Source: Zantedeschia hybrid cultivar (lineage: Eukaryota > Streptophyta > Magnoliopsida > Alismatales > Araceae). From it: DNA of 64,000 nucleotides. The translations under genes and the position numbers were made by a program. This document shows, piece after piece, positions 47,768 through 57,100 of this stretch; within the stretch, counting starts at the first letter, position 1; each line of letters opens with the position of its first letter. The stretch covers positions 27,470,379 through 27,534,378 of the forward strand of contig JARZZO010000003.1 of assembly GCA_030544215.1 (NCBI GenBank). Direction: 5' to 3'. The notes under the pieces are model-generated. The model was not told where the DNA came from and made no database searches. It saw only the letters and a program-made list of their open reading frames with translations.

Positions 47768-48086
47768 ACTACAGCCTTGTGGATAGCACAACAAACTGTA
47801 ATACAATCAAAGAGCACCCAACTCATGGGACTTGCAACTCCTTACAATATCTGATCATAGCTTCGGTCCCCAGAGATTTAATGGTCTTGTGGATAGCACA
47901 ACAAACCACTAATTCTGGTCTAACCTAACCATCATTACCCGTCGAGCATAGATTTGCATGCAGCCCTTGTGGATAGCACAACAAAGCTACATGGTTCCTC
48001 TACCCCGATCATATAGGCATCTAATGCCATAGCCATAGTTTCTCCTCCCAATTAAGCAGGCCTTGTGGATAGCACAACAAACCTGC
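47768..48086 (-). other. Four-unit hairpin array in the leader of D
   Basis: Four exact copies of CTTGTGGATAGCACAACAA are each closed by a different stem: ACTACAG/CTGTAAT (47768-47774 with 47796-47802), TTAATGGT/ACCACTAA (47878-47885 with 47905-47912), CATGCAGC/GCTACATG (47957-47964 with 47986-47993) and GCAGG/CCTGC (48056-48060 with 48082-48086). In the sense RNA the constant part folds as TTGTG-CTATC-CACAA. The odd positions in the first three stems are single mismatches or wobble pairs. Confidence 0.8.
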
Positions 48087-50266
48087 CTAAAGTGATTCGA
48101 ATCCTATGACTATAACGATGGTGGACCACGCGGTAAGTTCTTAACTACTCGCGTTACGGCTTAGAGTTTATCTGAGGGTATTTAGATAACTTTTATCTTG
48201 ATCTCTCCTAGGTGATAGTATATAAATATATCGTATATATTTATTAAATACTATAACCTGCTTTTATTCATAATCAAAAGAAAAACAATGCATCACATAC
48301 ATGTCTAGTGTGGTCATGGATAGCACAGTGGGTTTGACTGGAGCCAACAGTCAAACGTACACACAATCTAACATAACATTTACATTAGATAAACCTGCAA
48401 ACACATAGGCAAAGGATCTTCATCTTTTCACCTTCTTGGTTGCAGCTGTGGATCGTCCTCGCTCCTTCCTCGGTTGCCTCGATCAGATTACAATAATTCT
48501 AGAATTACAAGTAAATTGAAGAAGGCCTTATGGCGAGTACAAGAGAGAGAGGGAGGTAGAAATACATCGGAGTATGAGAGAGAGAGGTGCGCAGACCTCT
48601 ATTTATTAAGAATTAATAAACAATCATACATCTACGATCCACACAATCCATTCATCACATGAATAATAAATTAAGTGCATATTCATGACCACGGTATATT
48701 TTAAACATCCCACACATGATTCAGCGCATCACATGGCTAAAATAAAAGAGTTTTAAAAAACACATAACTTTGGCTTTCAAAAAGCTGGGATCCAATCAAA
48801 ATTGGTATTTAAATTTCGAAAAGTCATTTTATTAACTTAAGATGCAATTAAATCAAAATTTAAAAGCATTAAACACACATCACATGCGCACACACTCCAA
48901 ATTAATAATTCAAGATTATTCCATGCAAATTAGAACATTTCTAATAATCTAACACTTAGATTAAACCCCACTAATAATCTAACAATTAGACTATTTAAAG
49001 ACTAATCTAACTCTTAGATTAATCCAACAAAGTTAATTAATAATTTAACACTTAAATTAATAATCAACCTAATTAATTATTAACTACTAATCTAACACTT
49101 AGATTAGATAATCAATGTTAATTAATAATTTAACTCTTAAACCAATAATTAACACTAACTAATTAATAATTAATTAATCTAACTCTTAGATTAAATAATT
49201 AAAGTTATCATTAACTTAACTATTAAATTAATGACTAACAGTAATTAATTAAGGACTGCCAATTTAACGTTTAAATCAGTCATTTAAGTTAATTATTAAC
49301 TAACAATTAAATTAATAACTAACTCAAATATTAATTAACAATTAGTTGAAATAATAATTAATAATCTAACTATTAGATTAATAATTATTAATTACTAATT
49401 TAACCATTAAATTAGTATTATTAAAATTAATTATTAGTTTAACCATTAAACTAACAGTTAATATTAATCAACTAACAACTAAATGTTAATTAAAGTGATT
49501 CACAAATTATTAGTAAGCCCAATTTAAAATTACAAAACACTTTTGAATTTATTGAAATTAAAATCAAATTTTAATTCATTTTAAATGGGCAAAGGGGAAT
49601 TAAATAGGAAAAATGGGGTGGGGTTGGCCCAGCCGAACCAGGGCTCGGACCAGGCTGGTGCCTGGCTCTTGGCCTGGCTCGGCCAGGCCCTGGACCCGAC
49701 CCGTCCGGTCCGACCGGCTCGGGACCAGGCCCAGGGCCGGTTATGTGCCTGAACCCATCACCAACCCGAGAACCCTTAAACCTGCACTTGCAGGTGGCGA
49801 CTGGGGTCTGGCAGGCCGCCAGTGGCCGGCCCCCCCGGCGCCGGCAGGTCGCCGGAGAAGCCTCCCGAAGGAGCCGACCAAGCTCCAAACAAAAACCCCC
49901 AAAAATCTGTTTTTCAAAATTTTAAATCCGATTTGGGGCTCGATTTTGTAGCTCTTCAAGGCCACCATGGCGCCGGCTATCATGCCCGGTGTGTAATGGT
50001 GACTATCACCAAGAGATCCAGAGATCTAACCCGCCATCCCAACGCTTGGGAGGCATGTACGAAGCCACTAAAGTACCCCGGTTCATCATCTCATGAAGAA
50101 CTACGAAAACCCCAAATAAAATCCAAAAAATCACAGAAAAATAATCAAATTATTTGTGTCATCTTATGAACACTATTCCGTCATTTTAATCGGATTAAAC
50201 GCATGGAATAACTAATGAAAAAATTAATTTAGAGATCCGAAACGGGACGAGAAACAGTGGAACCTG
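48087..50266 (-). other. Primer-site-proximal leader of D with GC-rich block
   Basis: 48700-49570 is extremely AT-rich with many TTAATTAATCTAA-like words. 49605-49990 is a GC-rich island with repeated CTGGCTCGG/CCAGGC words that form inverted repeats. Frames called across the island are compositional. No gene is supported. Confidence 0.55.
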
Positions 50267-50278
50267 GCTCTGATACTA
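50267..50278 (-). other. Primer-binding site of D (initiator Met tRNA)
   Basis: On the minus strand TAGTATCAGAGC, one mismatch from the standard site, lies one base after the 5' LTR. Confidence 0.8.
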
Positions 50279-50279
50279 C

Positions 50280-51827
50280 TGTTGGGTTTTCTCGGGTTCC
50301 TCCGGATCGCTCACGCAGCGGAAAATAAAATTTACAGCGATCCGTTCCCGTTTCGAAGAACTAAAAACAACGATTATCGGATAATCGATTCTCACCGTGT
50401 GCGGATTCGAATCAGCAACCGTTCGGTTCCGTCGGTGCGACACTGCAAGCCGCACAAACGCCCGGCCTCTAGCGAAGTCCACGCGATCTTCCCCGTGACG
50501 GATATCCTCACGTTCCTCGTTCTTCGCAGCCCACGAAACCTCCGCCGGTCACCGCAACGATCGCCGCAATGCGCGGACGATTTCCCATCGAACGGGATTC
50601 GGAGAAGCGGCGGAGCAGATCTGGATCTGTCTGGACGCCAGAGAGAGAGAGAAACTGAGGGGCGGCTAGGGTTAGCAGCAGCTCGGCCTGCTCAGCCCGT
50701 TCGCTATGTTTTATACTAACCGTGCGATTTTTCATAAAAACCCCCGGTTTGTATAAAACCCACTTATTTATCCATCGCCTTGAGAATCTTTTTCGTGTGA
50801 CCCTCTAGGCCCAAGTACCAGTCCAGTTAATGGCCCAACAAGCCCAGTGACCCCTCACTGGCTTTATTAATCAATTAATAACCCTTTATTAATTAATTAA
50901 TCAATCGAATTGATGTCGCACACCGAATTCGACCGGGCCTCCGATCACGTTGGGTGCCAAGCAACACCGCGTGAACCCGGAAGGTATTGGGGTTAAGTAA
51001 CCCACTCTTGGAACCTTTCCGCCGACTATTACCGCGTGGATATAATCCTTCATTTGTACAATGCTCTCGAGTCAACTCAGGATATGGCGAGCTGTCAAAC
51101 CCTAACCGGTCGACTCACTTGGATTGGATGCCGCTGATGAATATCGGAAAACTCCTTTCCCGATATTATCGTCTGCCCTGGCCAGGGACTTTCGCGCATC
51201 CTTCCTAGAGCGTTCTCTCTCTAAGTACCGAGAGCGAATGATTCCTTATTGACACACAATTCCCTTCCACGGTATTCCGCTGTACCCAATCCTTGGCGTA
51301 TTAGAATCCCGTGGCTAGAGATTCGTAAACCAAGGTCAAAGCACAAAAGTCCACCGACAAGGTGTCCTTGGTGTCTCAGGTCCGAGGACCATCCACGCAA
51401 CTGCGATAATAGAATCAAGCTGGTTGACAGTGAGGTACAATGCCATCCAACGATTCAGTCGGATCAGTTCAGTGAACTCATTCTCCAATGAGCACCTACA
51501 GATTCGCCTTAGTGTCTCCACACAAGTGACTTATGAGATCAGTCACCCTCATCATATGAGCAGGAGTAATCTGTACTAGTCTAACCGGATATCCGATGTC
51601 CTTCTCGGATATCCTCTGACTAGGAACAATTAAGAATATGTGTGTTTAAGTGATCAGTCTCATTAGTATGATCTCATCATAATCTGATCACTATAGCACA
51701 TATTCACGGACTTCATTATGAAACGATAATTAATGCGATTTACACATAATGAATATTATGCCATTATATTAATAAATGAACGAGATTTACATAGTCAGAT
51801 TGGCTTGTAAGCCACCTAAAACTAACA
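50280..51827 (-). repeat. 5' LTR of element D
   Basis: A 1548-bp LTR with TATA box (minus strand) at 50708-50715 and donor-like GTGAGA at 50394-50395. The palindrome is altered at one base (GCGGATTCGAATCAGC). Confidence 0.94.
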
Positions 51828-51832
51828 ATCCT

Positions 51833-53268
51833 CACTATATTCGACCTTAGACTCTCCTTCAACGATATGTCCCACATATCGTTCGGGTAGTCTAGGTACT
51901 CTACTAGATCTACGAGGCTCATATGTTTGTACCTGAACATATTCAGGAACTGATATCTCATCCGATGATATTGTAGCTGTTTGGGGATCTGGAACCTCTT
52001 CCAGTACTATTTTACTCCCACTGTCTTCTTGGAGAAGGTATTCCTCTTCCAAGAGCACAACTTTCCTAGCGACAAACACATTTTGTTCACCAGGATGATA
52101 AATGTAGTATCCAAAAGTTTCCTTTGGATATCTCACAAACCTACATTTATCAGTTCGTGATTCTAGCTTCTCTGGATCATACCTCTTTACATGAGCAGGA
52201 CAACCCGAGATTTTAACATGTTCAAATTCTGGTTTCTTGCCTTTCCATATCTCGTATGGAGTAGAGGCCACAGACTTACTTGGTACTCTGTTCAGTAGGT
52301 ATGCCGCTGATTGTAGAGCAAACCCCAGAGGGACGCTGGTAATCTCGAAAAGCTCATCATGGATCGCACAATGTCTAACAAGGTGCGATTCCTCCTTTCT
52401 GATACACCAATCATCTGTAGTGTATATGAAAGGGTCAACTAAGAAAGGATACCATTATCCTTTAAGAATTGTGTGAAATTAGTACTTAAGTATTCTCCTC
52501 CTTGATCTGATCGAAGAGCTTTAATACGCTTTCCTAACTACTTCTCTACCTCATTATTAAACTCCTTGAACTTCTCAAATGCTTCCAACTTATACTTTAT
52601 TAAGTACACATAGCCGAATCTTGAGAAGTCGTCAGTGAACGTGATGAAGTACAAGAAGCCACCTTTGGCTTGGGTGGACATGGGACCATATACATCTGAA
52701 TGTATTAATCCCAGAGTGTCCTTGACATGTTCTCCATATCCAGTAAATGGAGATTTTGCCATCTTTTCCATAAGGCAAGACTCACATGTCGCAAACAATT
52801 CATAATTGAATGCATTCAAATATCCATGTTTGTGTAACTTTTGCAGCCTGCTTTCACCAATATGTCCAAGTCTACAATGCCACATGTAGGCTTGGTTCAC
52901 ACAATTCTTGCTCTTCTTAAGAGCATTATCAATATGAAGATTGTAATAAGAAACATCTAAAAGATATAGTCCGTTGACTAAAGATGCCGAAGCTATTGAT
53001 TTATTACCATAATAAATCGAACAGCTTCTATTCTCAATAGTTAACCTATATCCTATCTTGTCCAAACAAGGTACTGATATGATGTTCTTTATTATGCTAG
53101 GAACATAATACAATCTTCTAATGATAAGACGTCTCCTGATGGAAGCCTGAGGTTTGCTGTCCCAATAGCAACCGCCGCAACTTTTGCGCCGTTTCCTAGC
53201 CTCAATTCTACCAAGCCTTTTCTCAGATTGCACTTACTTGTCAACATCTGCACATCATGGCAGATATG
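51833..53268 (-). pseudogene. Element C integrase and protease, between D and E
   Basis: 52271-51833 is the integrase tail and linker (YEIWKGKKPEFEHV, GCPAHVKRYDPEK, GYYIYHPGEQNVFVARK). 53233-52538 is the integrase N-terminus and first catalytic region (HCRLGHIGESRLQ...CESCLMEK, IHSDVYGPMS, DDFSRFGYVYL). SDRGGEY is not intact near 52500 because GATCAAGGAGG replaces the expected codons there. Protease remains (VELRLGNGAKVAA) run to 53268, where E is inserted. Stops and frameshifts are frequent. Confidence 0.75.
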
Positions 53269-53273
53269 AGAAG

Positions 53274-54824
53274 TGTTAGTATTAGATGGTCTCAAAGCCA
53301 ATCCGATACTGTGTACTTATTCAGATTATTAATAAATGGCAATAATTCATTGTGTGTAATTAATTCGATCTGTGTTTATCGTATCACGATGAAGTCCATG
53401 AACATGTGCAATAGTCTTCGGATTATGATGAGATCATAATTACGGGACCGAAGACTTATAAACACATGTTCTTAATTGTTCCTAGTCATAGGATGTTTGA
53501 GATAGGACATCGAACATCCGGATAGACTAGTATAGGTTACTTCAGCTCATATGATGAGGGTGACTGATCCCATAAGTCACTTGTGTAGAGACACTATGCT
53601 GAACCTATAGGTGCTCATTGGTGAATGAGTTCACTGAACTGATCCGACTATGAATCGCTGGATGGTAATCACCTCACTGTTAACCAGCTCGATTCAATTG
53701 TCACGGTTGTGTGGGTGATCCTTGGACCTAAGACTCCAAAGATATCTTGTTGGTAGGTTTCTGAGCTTTGACCTTGACGAACGAATCCCTAACCATGGGT
53801 TATCAATAAGTCAAGCGATCGGGTTCAGGGAAATGCCCTCGAAGGTAATTGTGTGTTCAATACGGGATCATCTGCTCTCGGTTGTTTGAGAGAGAATGTT
53901 CCGGGAATGATGCGCTTAAAGTCCCTGGCCAGGGCGGACTCTGTAATCGATAAGGAGTTATCGGATTCAGATTAGCGGCATCTGATTCAAGTGAATCGAC
54001 CAAATAGGGTTTAACAGTAAACCATGCCCTAGGTCGATTCGGGAACATTGTACGGATGAAGGATTATATCCGCGCGCTAACCGATGACAGAAAGGTTCCA
54101 ATAAAGGGTTGCGATAACCCCAGTGCCATCCAGGATCACGCGATGTTGCTTGGCATCCAACGTGATCGGCAGTCTGTCCGAATTTATTGTGGGACATTAA
54201 ATTCGGCTGATTAATTGAATATAAGGATATTAATTAATTCAGTGGGTCAGTAAAGGGTTATTGGACTTAATGGGCTATTGACTGGACTGGTATTTGGGCC
54301 TAGAGGGTCACACGCAAATGGTTTTCAAGTCGATGGATAATCCGACAGGATTTCGGATAAGTCTGGGTTTTTATGAAAAACCGCAAACTGACTTCTTATA
54401 AAAGAACGGATTCTACGTCCGGGGCCAGCAACCCTGACCTAGCCGTCATTCGTTCTTCCCACTTTCTCTCTCCTCTGGGCGTGCGGTTCCCAACTGCTCC
54501 ACCTTCCGTTCGACGGGAATTCCGAATCCGCATGTCGCGGCGGATTACGCGCAGTCAGACGGGATCTTCGAACGCCGCAGCGAGCGAGGAAGCGAGGACG
54601 ATCCATCGCAAGGAGAACCGCGCGGATACCGCTAGAGGTCAGGCATCTGTGCGACTTGCGGCATCGCTCCGACGGAACCGGAAAACGGACGCGGATTCGA
54701 ATCCGCGTAAAGTAAATCGATCTACATCTGTTTTAGTTTTAACGACCGAAACGGGACAGATCCGGTCCCGAAAATTTTATTCCGCTGCGTTTTAGGATCG
54801 GATCCCGACACAGCGATCCCAACA
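53274..54824 (+). repeat. 5' LTR of element E
   Basis: A 1551-bp LTR with TATA box TATAAAAG at 54397-54404, palindrome GCGGATTCGAATCCGC at 54691-54706 and a GT donor-like site (GTAAAGTAAA) directly after it at 54707. Confidence 0.95.
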
Positions 54825-54825
54825 G

Positions 54826-54837
54826 TGGTATCAGAGC
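54826..54837 (+). other. Primer-binding site of E (initiator Met tRNA)
   Basis: TGGTATCAGAGC, a perfect match to the standard site, begins two bases after the 5' LTR. Confidence 0.92.
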
Positions 54838-56600
54838 CGGGTTCCACTGTGTTTTCGCCGTTTCGGTCTCTAAAATTTATGGTTTTTGAATTTATTCCAT
54901 GCTTAAATTTATGTTCTTGAAAGATTTATAATCATTAGATGATTACTGCGATGAGATCGTGATTTAAATCTGAAGAAAAATTTATTTTTGGGGGTTATTC
55001 GTCGTGTTCTTCATTGGACGAAGAACGGGGTGGTTTTGATATGGTCGGATCCATAAATATGGATTTTAAGGGGTTCTAATCGCTGTAAATCATGCCCAAT
55101 GACCCTGGTCGAGTTATTGGTGGCATGGGAAGCCGTGGAAGAACGGCCATGGACCTTCTTCTTCCTCCCCACGAGTTTGAGAAACCTGCAAAAACAGGAT
55201 TTTTGGAGGAAATAGGGGGGCGAATAAATCCCTTTCCGGAGGACCTCCAGGGCCACCGCCGGCCACCGGACCTCGCCAGAGCAAAGGGCTTCGCCGGCGG
55301 CATGGTGCGGTGCCTGGCCGGCGCCGGGATCGGCGCCGGAGAAGACCCCAAAGAGGGGGTGGCGCCGTCGGGTTCCCTGCGTTGCAGGGAACCCTCGGGC
55401 GGTTCGGCCGGGCGGCTAGGGTTTCCCTAGCCGCCGACCGGACCCGGCCTGGCTGGGCCCTGGCTCGTGCCAGGAGGCCCGAGCCAGGGCGCAGCAGGGC
55501 TCGGACCTGGCCCGAGCCAGGGGCTTAGCAGGGCTGAGCCCTTTAGGGGCCCAGTTTGTTTGTTTTTTTTAAAAAAAAATTTAATTATAAATTGGTTTAA
55601 TAATTATCTGTAAAATATGATTTTACTGTTTTTATTAAATTCAATTTTGATTGGGCCCTTATTAAGGTTTATTATGTTAATTAATTAACAAAAGGTTGTT
55701 AATTGAATTAATTCTAAATATTAGATTAAACCTTATGCAATCTAATTGTTAGATTAACCCCATAAATATTTGAATTGTTCAAATTGAGCATGGAATATTT
55801 CTGAAGCCATTAATTTTAGATTTTAATACATATTTGATGTGTTATTGATTTGCTTGTTTAAATTGGATTTAAATTAGCATGCTTGAAATAAATACTAAAG
55901 TTTTCGAAAATCCTAAATCCAAATTTTGTTTGGTCCTTGGTTTTATGAAACCAAAATTATTATTATTTTCGAAAATTTTATTTAGCCATTTGATGCGCTA
56001 TTCATGTGTGGTTTGTTTAATAAAACACATGGTGGTCATGGACGGGCATAATTGTGGATGTGGAATGTGCTTGTGTGGTTTATTGTTCATTAATAAATAG
56101 AGGTCTGCGAACCTCTCCCTCTCATATTCCATTGTACTTCTACCTTCCTCCTCGATGTAATCGCCATAAGGCTTCCTCTTCTGAATTATCATGTAATTAG
56201 GAATTACGATGTAATTTGATCGAGGAGGATGCGCGTGGAACGAGGATGATCCACAACTGCTGACCAAATGAAAATGAAGGAGTTCATTGAATCCATGGGT
56301 TTGCAGACTCATGATATAAGTTGTTATATTGTGTATGTGTGTGCGTTTGATTGTCTGGCTCAAGTCAAACCGCAGTGCCGTCCATGACCACACTAATGAT
56401 ATGTATGTGATGCGTGTGCTTTATATTTGCTAGGTTATTAGTATTAATAAATATATTCGATATATTTAATACTATCACCTAGGATGAGACCAAATTAAAT
56501 AAGTAAAACCTTCGTTACAAACTCTAAGCCGTAGCGCGAGTCATTTAGAATGTACCGCGCGGCTCTCCATCAATATGATTAATAGAACTTAATTCGGTGG
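54838..56600 (+). other. Leader of E, primer-site half, with GC-rich block
   Basis: 55090-55540 is a GC-rich island ending in clustered CCTGGCTCG/CGAGCCAGG inverted words, followed by a T/A tract (55555-55580) and then AT-rich sequence. 56100-56260 matches, in the element's sense, the A, C and D leader block containing gtactc-gccataaggc and the gagcgaggatgatcc words. No gene is supported. Confidence 0.6.
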
Positions 56601-56918
56601 TGGCAGATACTATGTGTTTACCCGAGGTCTGCCATTAACTGATGAGAGGACTGTTGATCATGGCATAAGATGTCTTTGGATAAGAGTAGAGGAACGATAT
56701 AGTCTTCCACGTGTTTACTTGGGAACTATATTTCTACTTTACTCTGTCACGTATTGATGGTAAAGCTTAGACCAGGGATAATGGTCTACTGTGTTTACCC
56801 GAGACCATTAAACTTGGGAGCCGAAGTATGATCGGATATTGCTAGGAGTTGCAATTATCATGAGATGATTGCTCTAAGATAGCAGTATGATACTATGTGT
56901 TTACCCGAGGTCATATTG
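56601..56918 (+). other. Four-unit hairpin array in the leader of E (second loop type)
   Basis: Four units share TGTGTTTACCCGAG or a close variant, each closed by its own stem: TGGCAGA/TCTGCCA (56601-56607 with 56628-56634), ATATAGT/ACTATAT (56697-56703 with 56725-56731), TAATGGTC/GACCATTA (56779-56786 with 56803-56810) and CAGTATGAT/GTCATATTG (56883-56891 with 56910-56918, two wobble pairs). The number, spacing and position match the arrays of A, C and D, but the loop sequence is unrelated. Confidence 0.8.
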
Positions 56919-57080
56919 TGATGCTTGGAGATTCTGATCCCCATTAGGAGACAGTCGGCGTCTCTCGTTCTGTATATCTGAAGGTTATACAGTCCGTCGA
57001 AAATTAGTGAGAGTAAAACTAGATAATAAAAGACCATATCTTGTTTTAGATTAATCTGAATATCTGCTAATTATCAATTG

Positions 57081-57094
57081 ATTATCTCCTGTAG
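57081..57094 (+). promoter_or_regulatory. Splice-acceptor-like site before gag of E
   Basis: ATTATCTCCTGTAG ends six bases before the gag ATG. Equivalent sites precede gag in A, C, D and F. Confidence 0.45.
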
Positions 57095-57100
57095 GCGAGA

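Larger units (their letters stand above)
42596..51827 (-). mobile_element. Element D: full-length copia retrotransposon inserted in C
   Basis: Its LTRs (42596-44148 and 50280-51827) start TGTTGGGTTTTC and end AAAACTAACA. The target duplication atcct lies at 42591-42595 and 51828-51832. A 540-bp sample of the LTR pair differs at about 3%. The minus-strand order is 5' LTR, primer site, 2.7-kb leader, gag with deletion, protease, integrase, RT, RNase H, polypurine tract, 3' LTR. All coding parts are still in one frame but five stops interrupt it. Confidence 0.95.

Noticed and set aside
47768..48086. Evenly spaced identical 19-base repeats resembling a CRISPR array
   Set aside because: Spacings are uneven (80-110 bases), only four units exist, each is closed by its own stem, and the context is a plant retrotransposon leader.
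54373..54795. 140-residue open frame in both E LTRs (also 61945-62367)
   Set aside because: Most differences between the two copies change the amino acid, so there is no sign of selection on protein; the frame is a by-product of GC-rich LTR sequence.
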